Positions 1 to 7,547 of a DNA stretch of 64,000 bases are shown piece after piece. Below the pieces are notes generated by a model. It searched no databases and was not told the DNA's origin. It saw nothing but the letters and a program-made list of their open reading frames with translations. The translations under genes and the position numbers were made by a program. Source of the DNA: Bacillus pumilus (lineage in GTDB: Bacteria; Bacillota; Bacilli; Bacillales; Bacillaceae); the NCBI RefSeq assembly GCF_900186955.1, contig NZ_LT906438.1, forward strand, positions 1,240,001-1,304,000. Reading direction: 5' to 3'. Each line of letters begins with the position of its first letter. Position 1 is the first letter of the stretch.

Positions 1-528
1 GTATTGAATGACCTTGATTGGATCCGTTTCTTTTCCAAACAAGTTCTTTAGTGATTTACGATAAAGATTGTCACAATTATGCTCGATCTCTTTGATTTTG
101 ATTGCGTGTGGTTGAATATCTTTTAAGCGATTTTCAGCCAGTAAATCGATTGTAATTAAAATTTCCTTTGCACATTCTCTGATGTAGTGGCTGAATTTGT
201 CGATATGTTCGTCAGAGCTTGTCATTGAATAAATTTCCATTGTCGCTGAAAAATGCTCAATTCCATCTAAAACATCGTCGAGGCTATTCGTCAATTGAAG
301 AATGTCTTCACGTTCAATCGGCGTAATAAAGGCTTTGTTCAGCTCTTTAATCATCGTATGAACATGATTATCACCTTTTGTCTCATATTCCTTCAATGTG
401 TCAGAAAATTCTTTCAGAGTGGTTTGATTTGTTACTTTATAGCTAACAAAATACTCAGCAGTTTCATCTAAATTTTTAGCAATTTCCGTTAACAAGACGG
501 AAAACTTGTCTTTTTTCCTTTTTAACAT
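1..528 (-). CDS. ykaA: DUF47 / PhoU-like protein (YkaA), 3' end outside window
   Basis: Partial gene: the first 176 residues, read leftward off the window edge. It begins MLKRKKDKFSVLLTEIAKNL and is alpha-helical and charged, with no membrane segments, as in the DUF47 family of PhoU-like proteins. In Bacillus this gene (ykaA) is followed by the phosphate transporter gene pit, and such proteins are thought to tune low-affinity phosphate transport. pit would lie off the window, so that link is inferred. The start is the ATG at 528, preceded on the minus strand by GGAGGG about 7 bases away. Confidence 0.85.
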   Translation of the reverse strand, partial: MLKRKKDKFSVLLTEIAKNLDETAEYFVSYKVTNQTTLKEFSDTLKEYETKGDNHVHTMIKELNKAFITPIEREDILQLTNSLDDVLDGIEHFSATMEIYSMTSSDEHIDKFSHYIRECAKEILITIDLLAENRLKDIQPHAIKIKEIEHNCDNLYRKSLKNLFGKETDPIKVIQY

Positions 529-700
529 GTAAAAACCCTCCATTGTATAAATGAGACAATGCACACATCAAATAATTATATATTCTTTTGTCGAAAAAAA
601 ACAGGTGTAGTCGAAAATTTCTTCACTTTTTCTATTTGATCTTATTCTGACCTAAAGATGTGTTCTCAACACACCTTTTTCAGAAAGGAGAAAAGAAATG

Positions 701-731
701 AAAAAAGCGGTCCATTCTTGGCGCCGCTTAA
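701..731 (-). terminator. Terminator of the ASCH-domain gene
   Basis: On the minus strand a 6-bp stem AAGCGG/CCGCTT is followed by a run of six T. It lies just past the stop codon of the ASCH gene. Confidence 0.6.
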
Positions 732-734
732 AGC

Positions 735-1196
735 TTAAGAAGCTGAATAAACTAGTTTAAATCGCTCGCAAACTAGGAGCATGTCTTCTTTAAATTCTAA
801 TCCGTACGGTTTGAGTGCTTCTGTGAAAAATGCTTGATGGGCTTTGTACCAATAGTTATAAGAAAGATCGCCTTCGCCTTCTGCTTGGGCAAATGATTCT
901 GGAACCTCATTCATTGGCATGACATCTACATGTGTGATCTCTATGATGGCTTTTGGTTCGTCATGGCTGTCTAAAATGACCGCATATTGTCCTGCCTTTG
1001 GAAGCGGCTCCTGTTCCTTTTCGTAAAAAAGATGTCCAGAACATGTCGCTGTTTTTTTCCCTTGCAGAACAAGGTCAAGTAAATGATCTGGGTCTGCTCC
1101 AAATGCCCAAGCGGAAACAGATGCGTCAATTGGTGCGCTTTCTGATTTTTCTTTCCAATAAGTTTCCCAAAATAAGGTGCTCTGCTGATTCATCAT
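735..1196 (-). CDS. ASCH domain-containing protein
   Basis: Protein of about 153 residues. The stretch LLDLVLQGKKTATCSGHLFY and the following KAGQYAVILDSHDEP and IIEITHVDVMP segments are typical of the ASCH fold, a PUA-like domain thought to bind RNA or modified nucleosides; it resembles YhfF-type proteins of Bacillus. No catalytic role can be assigned from sequence alone. Two adjacent ATG codons could start it (1196 or 1193); GGGGG lies 4 and 7 bases before them, so 1193 has the better spacing. It is a single gene, pointing away from ggt. Confidence 0.8.
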   Translation of the reverse strand: MMNQQSTLFWETYWKEKSESAPIDASVSAWAFGADPDHLLDLVLQGKKTATCSGHLFYEKEQEPLPKAGQYAVILDSHDEPKAIIEITHVDVMPMNEVPESFAQAEGEGDLSYNYWYKAHQAFFTEALKPYGLEFKEDMLLVCERFKLVYSAS

Positions 1197-1420
1197 TCTT
1201 CCCCCTTTGTGATGCGTTTATTATACCGCGAAATCAAAGACATGAAAGGATAGTGTCTTTATCCCTACTTAGTACATGTGTCATATGTTTTGAAAATCCG
1301 CTTTATATTTGGTGAATATAGGAAGATATAATGAAAAATTTAGAAATTTTAGAATAATCTATTGTATTCTGGTCAAGAAGTCGGTATGGTCAAAGTAAGA
1401 ATATGGAAGGGGTGTTGTGT

Positions 1421-3172
1421 ATGAAACGCATTTCTCTAACTATTTTGTCCATATGTCTGTTGGTTTTCTCGTTTTTTCTGCCTGTCAGTCAGGTCACTGC
1501 AAACGAAACTCATGGGAATAAAGTAGCTGTTGGGAAGGATGGCATGGTGGCTACTGCCCATCCACTCGCATCAGAAGTGGGTGCAGATGTATTAAAGAAA
1601 GGTGGAAACGCTGTTGACGCTGCTGTTGCCATCCAGTACGCACTGAATGTGACAGAGCCAATGATGTCTGGAATTGGTGGCGGAGGATTTATGATGGTTT
1701 ATGATGGGAAGACAAAAGAAACATCCATCATCAATAGTCGAGAAAGAGCACCACAAGGCGCAACACCAGACATGTTTTTAACAGATGAGGGGAAAGTCAT
1801 CCCGTTTGCTGAGCGATCCACACACGGTAATGCTGTTGGTGTTCCAGGGACTGTGAAAGGTCTTGAGGCGGCATTAGAAAAGTGGGGAACCCGCTCGATG
1901 AAGGAATTGATTAAGCCTTCCATTGAGCTTGCAGAGGATGGATTTGAAATCGATTCTGTTCTGGCAAAAGCCATTGATGATCATCAAGGAAAATTGAAAA
2001 AAACGGCCGCAGCGCCAATCTTTCTTCCAGATGATCAGCCGCTCAAAGAAGGAGACCTCCTAGTTCAGCCAGGTCTTGCAAAAACATTTAAGCTCATTGC
2101 GAAAAAAGGAAGCAAAGCATTTTATGAAGGAAAAGTAGCAAAGGCACTTGCAAATACAGTCCAGGATTTTGGCGGGACGATGACAACTGATGACATTGGT
2201 CGTTATGAGGTCGAGACTGACAAGCCTATCTGGGGAGACTATAAAGGATACCAGCTTGCAAGTATGCCTCCACCAAGCTCAGGCGGGGTATTTATGCTGC
2301 AAATTCTCAAAATACTTGACCACTTTAACCTATCTCGATATGACCCCAAATCATTTGAAAAATATCAGCTACTTGCTGAAACGATGCATCTCTCCTATGC
2401 TGACCGTGCTGCATATGCCGGCGACCCCGAGTTCGTAGATGTTCCACTAAAAGGACTATTAGACGATGATTACATTTCAGAAAGAGCCTCTCTTATTCAA
2501 TTAGATCAAAAGAATCGTAACCCGAAAGAAGGGGATCCGTGGGCGTATGAGGATGAAAAAAATCCATCTCCTATTGTTCCGCAGCCTGAAGATAAAACCA
2601 TTGGTGAGACCACACATTTTACTGTTGCCGATCAGTGGGGAAATGTTGTGTCATTCACGACAACCATTGAACAGTTATTTGGTACAGGGATTCTCGTCCC
2701 AGAATATGGTTTCTTCTTAAACAATGAACTAACAGATTTTGATGCAAGACCAGGCGGAGCAAATGAAGTTCAGCCGAATAAACGACCATTGTCTAGTATG
2801 ACACCGACCATCATTTTTAAAGATAATGAGCCTGTCATGACAGTAGGTTCACCGGGAGGAACGACCATTATTGCTTCTGTTTCACAAACCATTTTGAATT
2901 TGCTTGAATATGAGATGGAGCTTCAGGATGCAGTTGAAGAACCAAGAATTTACACAAACAGCCCAACTTCTTATCGTTATGAAGTAGGTGTCCCTCTCGA
3001 TGTGAGAACAAAGCTTAATGACATGGGACATCGTTTCGGCAATTCGCCTATTGATATAGGAAATGTCCAAGCGCTACTCATTGATCGAAAAGCAGGAACC
3101 TTTACTGGAGTGGCTGACTCCTCGAGAAACGGAACTGCCGTTGGCGTCAATTTAAAGCTATCTGCCCAATAA
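1421..3172 (+). CDS. ggt: Gamma-glutamyltranspeptidase, secreted
   Basis: Transfers or hydrolyses gamma-glutamyl groups (glutathione, poly-gamma-glutamate). The 583-residue product has a signal peptide (MKRISLTILSICLLVFSFFL, likely cut after VTA, residue about 28). The proenzyme is split into two subunits at the catalytic threonine of ETTHFTVADQWGN (near residue 400); GSPGGTTI and PLSSMTP are family motifs of the small subunit. Length matches B. subtilis Ggt (about 587). The ATG at 1421 is preferred over the upstream in-frame ATG at 1403 because AAGGGG sits 8 bases before 1421 while nothing suitable precedes 1403. It is single, with its own terminator. Confidence 0.95.
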   Translation: MKRISLTILSICLLVFSFFLPVSQVTANETHGNKVAVGKDGMVATAHPLASEVGADVLKKGGNAVDAAVAIQYALNVTEPMMSGIGGGGFMMVYDGKTKETSIINSRERAPQGATPDMFLTDEGKVIPFAERSTHGNAVGVPGTVKGLEAALEKWGTRSMKELIKPSIELAEDGFEIDSVLAKAIDDHQGKLKKTAAAPIFLPDDQPLKEGDLLVQPGLAKTFKLIAKKGSKAFYEGKVAKALANTVQDFGGTMTTDDIGRYEVETDKPIWGDYKGYQLASMPPPSSGGVFMLQILKILDHFNLSRYDPKSFEKYQLLAETMHLSYADRAAYAGDPEFVDVPLKGLLDDDYISERASLIQLDQKNRNPKEGDPWAYEDEKNPSPIVPQPEDKTIGETTHFTVADQWGNVVSFTTTIEQLFGTGILVPEYGFFLNNELTDFDARPGGANEVQPNKRPLSSMTPTIIFKDNEPVMTVGSPGGTTIIASVSQTILNLLEYEMELQDAVEEPRIYTNSPTSYRYEVGVPLDVRTKLNDMGHRFGNSPIDIGNVQALLIDRKAGTFTGVADSSRNGTAVGVNLKLSAQ

Positions 3173-3187
3173 GAACATTTCCCGGGA

Positions 3188-3222
3188 AAAGAAGCGCCTC
3201 TTGAGGATGGCGTTTCTTTTTT
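3188..3222 (+). terminator. ggt terminator
   Basis: AGAAGCGCC pairs with GGCGTTTCT around a short loop, followed by TTTTTTATTT. It lies 16 bases after the ggt stop. Confidence 0.85.
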
Positions 3223-3420
3223 ATTTAAATAAATGAAACATAGCTGATCAGAGAGCGGAAGACGCTTCGCTATTTATGAAGTACAGGACTGTATGCATTT
3301 CGATGGCTAAGGGCCTTTTTTCCGTATGAATGATAATGTTGTTGCTGACATCAAAGAGCAAGTACTGAGTGATTAGAGAGAGGAAGTCACATTTAATAAG
3401 AAGTAGAGCAGAGTTGATGA
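3223..3420. other. Gene-free stretch, possible decayed gene
   Basis: No convincing gene. On the plus strand short frames (for example MNDNVVADIKEQVLSD, ending in TAG) run toward the strong terminator at 3421, and they change frame and contain stops. This would fit a decayed small gene that kept its terminator, but no homolog is recognised. A 63-codon minus-strand frame across it has no ribosome binding site. Confidence 0.3.
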
Positions 3421-3448
3421 AAGATGCAGAAGCCTGCATCTTTTTTTA
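3421..3448 (+). terminator. Strong terminator hairpin upstream of the gat operon
   Basis: AAAGATGCAG, loop AAGC, CTGCATCTTTTTTT: a perfect 8-bp stem with a T run. It has no intact gene directly before it. Confidence 0.8.
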
Positions 3449-3469
3449 TAAAATTTTCCCTAGGAACAT

Positions 3470-3497
3470 TGACTTATAATTTAGAATATTATAATAT
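3470..3497 (+). promoter_or_regulatory. Sigma-A-type promoter of the gat operon
   Basis: TTGACT (3470-3475), 16 bases, TAATAT (3492-3497). A shared operator-like motif starts 3 bases later. Confidence 0.6.
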
Positions 3498-3498
3498 C

Positions 3499-3530
3499 TT
3501 TACAAAGGTAACAACATTGAACATTTTTCA
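3499..3530 (+). promoter_or_regulatory. Candidate SorC-type operator over the gat start site
   Basis: TTACAAAGGTAACA followed five bases later by GAACA. The same pattern, at the same distance from the -10 box, occurs in the acoA-like promoter (7503-7533). The part ATTGAACATTTTTCA resembles the GAACA half-sites bound by SorC/DeoR-type regulators (from memory). The likely binder is the SorC-family protein encoded at 13862; this is inference. Confidence 0.5.
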
Positions 3531-3541
3531 GGATGAATATT

Positions 3542-3556
3542 TGTAAGCGCTTTATA
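3542..3556 (+). promoter_or_regulatory. Catabolite-responsive element (cre) candidate before gatA
   Basis: TGTAAGCGCTTTATA fits the CcpA consensus TGWAANCGNTNWCA except at its last positions. It lies about 40 bases downstream of the predicted start site, where CcpA would act as a roadblock. Confidence 0.55.
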
Positions 3557-3631
3557 AAAGGTTCTATTCCAAAATGTTCTTTCTTTTTGTTACATGTGTT
3601 CATATTTATACCAAATGAAAGGAGTGATTGT

Positions 3632-4099
3632 TTGAACAACTTGTTTGAGTTAGATGAACAGCTGATCAAGCTGCAGTACGATGCATCTTCAAGAGAGGAG
3701 GTGACCACATATTTAGCAGAGCGATTAGAAGCGGGAGGATATATTAAGTCGAGCTTTTTACCAGCGGTGCTTGAAAGAGAAAAAACATATCCTACGGGCC
3801 TTCCACTTGCGACCTTTGGGGTAGCAATTCCACATACAGATCCTGAGCATGTGAACAAACCGGCGATTAGTGTAGCCACTTTAAAGGAACCTGTTATCTT
3901 TCACAAGATGGGGAGCCCTGATGAAACTGTGCTAGCTAAAATTGTGTTCGTCCTAGCAATCTCTGAACCTAGTAAGCAGCTTGTGATGTTAGAGAAGCTC
4001 ATGACACTTTTTAAAAAAGAAGAGGTGATGACGAAGCTGTCTGATATGACGTCGTATGAAGAAGCGGTTGCTGTGCTTCAGAAAGAATTAAACCAATAG
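3632..4099 (+). CDS. gatA: PTS EIIA component, galactitol/fructose type
   Basis: Cytoplasmic phosphocarrier of a PTS, 155 residues. FGVAIPHTDPEHV contains the expected phosphorylated histidine (His68). The start is TTG at 3632, with AAAGGAG about 7 bases upstream; the longer frame from 3533 lacks a ribosome binding site and would run through the cre site. First gene of a five-gene operon. It should pass phosphate from HPr to the IIB protein at 5546. The galactitol assignment rests on its IIC and IIB partners; another polyol is possible. Confidence 0.85.
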   Translation: MNNLFELDEQLIKLQYDASSREEVTTYLAERLEAGGYIKSSFLPAVLEREKTYPTGLPLATFGVAIPHTDPEHVNKPAISVATLKEPVIFHKMGSPDETVLAKIVFVLAISEPSKQLVMLEKLMTLFKKEEVMTKLSDMTSYEEAVAVLQKELNQ

Positions 4100-4114
4100 C
4101 CTTTCACAAAATAA

Positions 4115-4130
4115 TGTGAGCGCTTTATCT
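4115..4130 (+). promoter_or_regulatory. Second cre-like site, between gatA and gatC
   Basis: TGTGAGCGCTTTATCT lies just before the ribosome binding site of gatC. It is similar to the cre at 3542 and suggests a second CcpA roadblock inside the operon. Confidence 0.45.
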
Positions 4131-4152
4131 GAAAAATCCAGGAGGTGGATGT

Positions 4153-5526
4153 ATGATCAAGCAAGCTGTCGATTTTATATTAGACCTTGGACCAACTATT
4201 ATGCTCCCGATTATTATGACGCTTTTCGGTATGATTTTAAGGCAAGGCTTTAAGAAATCCTTCCGAGCCGGTATTACGATCGGAATTGGGTTTGTCGGTG
4301 TCAACCTTGTCATTAATTTGCTTGTGAGTGGCCTTGGGCCAGCAGCAAAAGCCATGGTTAATTCCCTTGGCCTAAAGCTCGATATTTTGGATGTTGGATG
4401 GCCGATTGGAGCGGCTATATCCTTCGGTACACCTGTTGCCCCTTTGATGATTCCTCTTGTGCTTTTGTTAAATGTCATCTTATTGTCCGTTAACTTTACA
4501 AAAACACTGAATGTAGATATTTGGAACTTCTGGCATTTGATTTTCGCAGCCTCTGTGACTTACTACGCTTATCATAATATGTTCTTGGCACTTGCTGTTG
4601 GTTTGATCGTCTCTGCTATCACGCTTAAATTAGCTGATTGGACGGCACCGACAATCGAACACCATTTTGGATTGAAAGGCGTATCGATGGCTCATGCTGA
4701 AACGGTCAACTTCGCACCGCTTATGTATGCGTCCAACCGTATCATTGACAAGATCCCTGGCTTAAACAAAATTCATGCTGATCCAGAAACATTGAAGAAA
4801 CGTTTTGGTATTTTTGGCGAACCGCTTGTGATGGGTCTCATACTTGGTATCATTATTGGTCTTTTAGGCGGCTATGATGCGAAAGGCGTCATGACGCTTG
4901 GTATTCAAATGGCAGCAGTTCTTGTCCTAATGCCAAGAATGGTTGCGTTATTAATGGAAGGTCTTATTCCAATCTCTGAAGGCGCTCGTTCTTATATTCA
5001 AAAGCGCTTCCCTGGGAAAAATGTCTATATTGGTTTAGATACAGCGATTGTGATTGGTCATCCGGCGAATATGGCGGTAGCCCTTCTTATGGTGCCGATT
5101 ACGATTCTACTTGCAGTCGTTCTCCCTTACAATGGCATGCTGCCGTTTGCTGACTTATCAGTTCTACCATTTACAGTTGTATGGGCAGTAGCAGCCGCTC
5201 GTGGAAACATTATTCGTGGTCTTATTAACAGTATTTTTACATTAATGATTGTCTTCTTTATCGCAACGAATCTCGCACCGCTTGCGACAACAATGGGGAA
5301 AGCAGTCGGGTTTGACTTCCCAGAAGGAGCCAATATGATTTCAGGTATTGACCTTGGTTCCCACGTCATTCCTTGGATCATGGTGAGACTTCTTGATCCG
5401 AGCAACCCGTACTTTATTGCAGCCATCATCTGTGCTCTGGCTTATGCGCTCCTATGGTACTGGGTGCGAAATGATATTAGAAAGCAGTATGCGAAAGAAA
5501 TGGGCTTAGATCAGAAAGATCAATAA
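4153..5526 (+). CDS. gatC: PTS EIIC component, galactitol type
   Basis: Membrane permease of the PTS, 457 residues with about ten or more hydrophobic segments (for example residues 10-30, 85-110, 225-245, 335-375). Family features include VGWPIGAAISFGTPVAP, PLMYASNRIIDKIPGLN and DTAIVIGHPANMAVALL, as in GatC-type IIC proteins. It imports and, with IIB, phosphorylates a hexitol or related polyol. The ATG at 4153 has AGGAGGTG 6 bases before it. The cytoplasmic domains gatA and gatB are separate genes on either side. Confidence 0.9.
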   Translation: MIKQAVDFILDLGPTIMLPIIMTLFGMILRQGFKKSFRAGITIGIGFVGVNLVINLLVSGLGPAAKAMVNSLGLKLDILDVGWPIGAAISFGTPVAPLMIPLVLLLNVILLSVNFTKTLNVDIWNFWHLIFAASVTYYAYHNMFLALAVGLIVSAITLKLADWTAPTIEHHFGLKGVSMAHAETVNFAPLMYASNRIIDKIPGLNKIHADPETLKKRFGIFGEPLVMGLILGIIIGLLGGYDAKGVMTLGIQMAAVLVLMPRMVALLMEGLIPISEGARSYIQKRFPGKNVYIGLDTAIVIGHPANMAVALLMVPITILLAVVLPYNGMLPFADLSVLPFTVVWAVAAARGNIIRGLINSIFTLMIVFFIATNLAPLATTMGKAVGFDFPEGANMISGIDLGSHVIPWIMVRLLDPSNPYFIAAIICALAYALLWYWVRNDIRKQYAKEMGLDQKDQ

Positions 5527-5545
5527 AAGAGCTGGAGGGATTCTT

Positions 5546-5824
5546 ATGGCAAAGAAAATATTGGTTTCATGCGGAACAGCGGTTGCAACATCAACGGTTG
5601 TTGCCAAAAAGGTCGAAGAGACGTTAAAGGAAAAAGGATATGATGTCGTGGTGGAACAGTGCAAGGCATCTGAAGTCCCGCAAAAAGCGGAAGGCGCCGA
5701 TTTAATCGTAACGACAACACCAGTGAGTGATACGAAAGGAACGCCTGTGATTCAAACATTATCCTTTTTAACTGGATTTGGCATTGAAGATGATATTGAA
5801 AAAATCATCGATCATATTAAGTAA
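5546..5824 (+). CDS. gatB: PTS EIIB component, galactitol type
   Basis: 92-residue cytoplasmic protein. Cys9 in KILVSCGTAVATST is the expected phosphorylated residue of GatB-type IIB domains. It takes phosphate from GatA and gives it to the sugar bound by GatC. Start ATG at 5546 follows GCTGGAGGG. It lies 19 bases after gatC. The length matches the family (about 94). Confidence 0.9.
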   Translation: MAKKILVSCGTAVATSTVVAKKVEETLKEKGYDVVVEQCKASEVPQKAEGADLIVTTTPVSDTKGTPVIQTLSFLTGFGIEDDIEKIIDHIK

Positions 5825-5890
5825 ACAATCATTCCATGGAGGAGCTTTGCTTTCCTGGCTCCTTCTATGTATCTGAAAGGAGGACGTCTC

Positions 5891-6337
5891 ATGCAGCATC
5901 ATGCTTATAGCCGAACGTCTGCAGTGTTGTCTATTTTTCTTCCAGCCGTACTCATCTGTCTGTTTTTTCTTTGGTCTCTTTATACGTTAATGTCAGCAGG
6001 GCCTGAACCGTTAGCTGTGTTAGGCGTTTATACGCTGCCTATCCTCATGCTTTCTAGCATCACTGGGCTGAACCAGCCGACAAACGTCATCATTAGTGAA
6101 GATAAACTCAAAATCGGAGCGTTTGGCAGATGGCACACATATGCGGTCTCTGATATTAAAGGAAAGCTTTTTATCAAGCCATACCCTCATATCGGAAAAG
6201 TCTATGTCAGGGTGGGCCCATCTCGCATATTCGGAGGACGTTACTGGATATCCAGTGAGATGAGTGAGTACAAGCAGCTTGTGCAAACGTTGCAGGATTT
6301 TGCGAAAGGTGATGAAAAGGAGGATGCAGCTACATGA
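5891..6337 (+). CDS. Small two-helix membrane protein of the gat operon, unknown function
   Basis: 148 residues. Two hydrophobic segments (about residues 11-35 and 42-62) are followed by a beta-rich tail (NVIISEDKLKIGAFGRW, SDIKGKLFIKPYPHIGKVYV) that resembles the PH-like domains found after two membrane helices in Bacillus proteins. I recognise no named family. The ATG at 5891 with AAAGGAGG 7 bases upstream is preferred over the longer frame at 5867. Its last four bases overlap the start of the next gene (ATGA), so it is translationally coupled within the PTS operon. Its job there is unknown. Confidence 0.7.
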   Translation: MQHHAYSRTSAVLSIFLPAVLICLFFLWSLYTLMSAGPEPLAVLGVYTLPILMLSSITGLNQPTNVIISEDKLKIGAFGRWHTYAVSDIKGKLFIKPYPHIGKVYVRVGPSRIFGGRYWISSEMSEYKQLVQTLQDFAKGDEKEDAAT

Positions 6338-7365
6338 AATCAGCTGTCTTTTATTCTTCAGAGGACATTCGGTATGAGGAGCGGAACCGGCCTGCGATTG
6401 GTGATGATGAAGTGCTATTAAGAATGCGTGCCTGCGGCTTATGCGGCACAGATATTTACAAAGCAACACATGAGACGGTACCTCCTGGAACGGTACTAGG
6501 GCACGAAATCGCAGGAGATGTTGTTGAAACCGGAAAAAATGTGACAAATATAAAAACGGGAGACAGGGTTTATGTTGCGCACCATGTACCTTGCTTCACC
6601 TGTGACTTTTGTCAAAAGGGATTTTATACAATGTGTCCGCAGTTTGCAGCCACTAATGTAGAGCCAGGCGGGTTTTCAGAGTATATCCGCGTCCCTGCAT
6701 TACATGTCAAGCACACAATGGGCAAGCTCCCGAATGATGTCTCATATGAGCAAGGGGCGATGGTGGAGCCAGTCGCCTGCTGCCTGCACGGGTTTGAACG
6801 AGCACCTGTTCATCCAGGAGATTCTGTACTGATTCTTGGAGCGGGGCAAATTGGCTGCATTCAACTACAGCTTGCCAAACATTACTTAGCTGGGAAAGTG
6901 ATGATAACGGATGTGAATGAGAACCGGCTGCTGCAAGCGAGAAATTTAGGTGCAGACGTCGCTTTTCATCCAGCCTCTGAGCCGGTGGAAGACCGGGTCA
7001 TGAGAGAAACAAATGGAAAGGGAGCAGACCTCGTCATTATTTCTGTTGGGAGTAGTGCGCTTTTAAAAGAAGCGTTTCAAGCAGTAGCGAGAGGTGGAAC
7101 GATTTTAGTGTTTGCTCATTTTCCAAAGGGAGACGTCTCCATTCCGGCTGATCGGTTTTTCCATGATGAAGTGAAAGTAGTTGGAGCCTATTCCTCACAT
7201 CCTTATCACTACCTCGAAGCCCTTGAACTTCTAAGAGCAAAAGTGGTCAACACAGAAAAGATGGTGACGCATCGTTATCCGTTAAGTCAGCTCCTTCAGG
7301 CGATAGAATGCGCAAGTCACCCTGAAGGTGAGAGTGTCAAAATCATGATGTACCCAGATGAATGA
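6334..7365 (+). CDS. Zinc-dependent polyol dehydrogenase (GatD-like)
   Basis: 343-residue medium-chain dehydrogenase. It shows the catalytic zinc motifs CGLCGTD and GHEIAGDVVE, four structural-zinc cysteines (CFTCDFCQKGFYTMC) and the Rossmann motif ILGAGQIGC (near residue 168). Last gene of the gat operon, it most likely oxidises the sugar-alcohol phosphate made by the PTS, such as galactitol 1-phosphate to tagatose 6-phosphate. No tagatose-phosphate kinase or aldolase gene is nearby, so the true substrate is open. The start overlaps the preceding stop. Confidence 0.85.
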   Translation: MKSAVFYSSEDIRYEERNRPAIGDDEVLLRMRACGLCGTDIYKATHETVPPGTVLGHEIAGDVVETGKNVTNIKTGDRVYVAHHVPCFTCDFCQKGFYTMCPQFAATNVEPGGFSEYIRVPALHVKHTMGKLPNDVSYEQGAMVEPVACCLHGFERAPVHPGDSVLILGAGQIGCIQLQLAKHYLAGKVMITDVNENRLLQARNLGADVAFHPASEPVEDRVMRETNGKGADLVIISVGSSALLKEAFQAVARGGTILVFAHFPKGDVSIPADRFFHDEVKVVGAYSSHPYHYLEALELLRAKVVNTEKMVTHRYPLSQLLQAIECASHPEGESVKIMMYPDE

Positions 7366-7380
7366 GAACCTAGGAGATTG

Positions 7381-7430
7381 GAAGAGAAAGAGAAGTTCTT
7401 TAGAAAAGGGCTTTGCCTTTCTCTTTTTTT
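7381..7430 (+). terminator. gat operon terminator
   Basis: AAGAGAAAG and AGAAAAGG pair with CCTTTCTCTT, followed by a T run (7422-7430). Confidence 0.7.
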
Positions 7431-7441
7431 CTGATAAAAGA

Positions 7442-7455
7442 TGAAAACGCTTAAA
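7442..7455 (+). promoter_or_regulatory. cre candidate upstream of the dehydrogenase operon
   Basis: TGAAAACGCTTAAA fits the CcpA consensus well. It lies about 17 bases before the -35 box, an unusual place for repression but known for some CcpA sites. Confidence 0.45.
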
Positions 7456-7471
7456 AATGAAAGAGAAATGC

Positions 7472-7500
7472 TTGACTTCAAAGATACTTAAACGTATGAT
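7472..7500 (+). promoter_or_regulatory. Sigma-A promoter of the acoA-like operon
   Basis: TTGACT (7472-7477), exactly 17 bases, TATGAT (7495-7500). It looks like a normal sigma-A promoter; no sigma-54 -24/-12 element was seen, unlike the known B. subtilis acoABCL promoter. Confidence 0.75.
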
Positions 7501-7502
7501 TA

Positions 7503-7533
7503 TTACAAATGTAACATATAAGAACAAATGTAA
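7503..7533 (+). promoter_or_regulatory. Candidate SorC-type operator at the acoA-like start site
   Basis: TTACAAATGTAACA followed five bases later by GAACA. It contains the direct repeat ACAAATGTAA at 7505 and 7524. It matches the gat motif at 3500 at the same distance from the -10 box. Confidence 0.5.
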
Positions 7534-7547
7534 AGGGGAGAGAAGAA

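Noticed and set aside
998..1315. Plus-strand ORF of 105 codons
   Set aside because: Runs antisense through the ASCH gene, has no ribosome binding site, and its product has no recognisable features.
3248..3439. Minus-strand ORF of 63 codons
   Set aside because: No ribosome binding site and it starts within the arm of a strong terminator.
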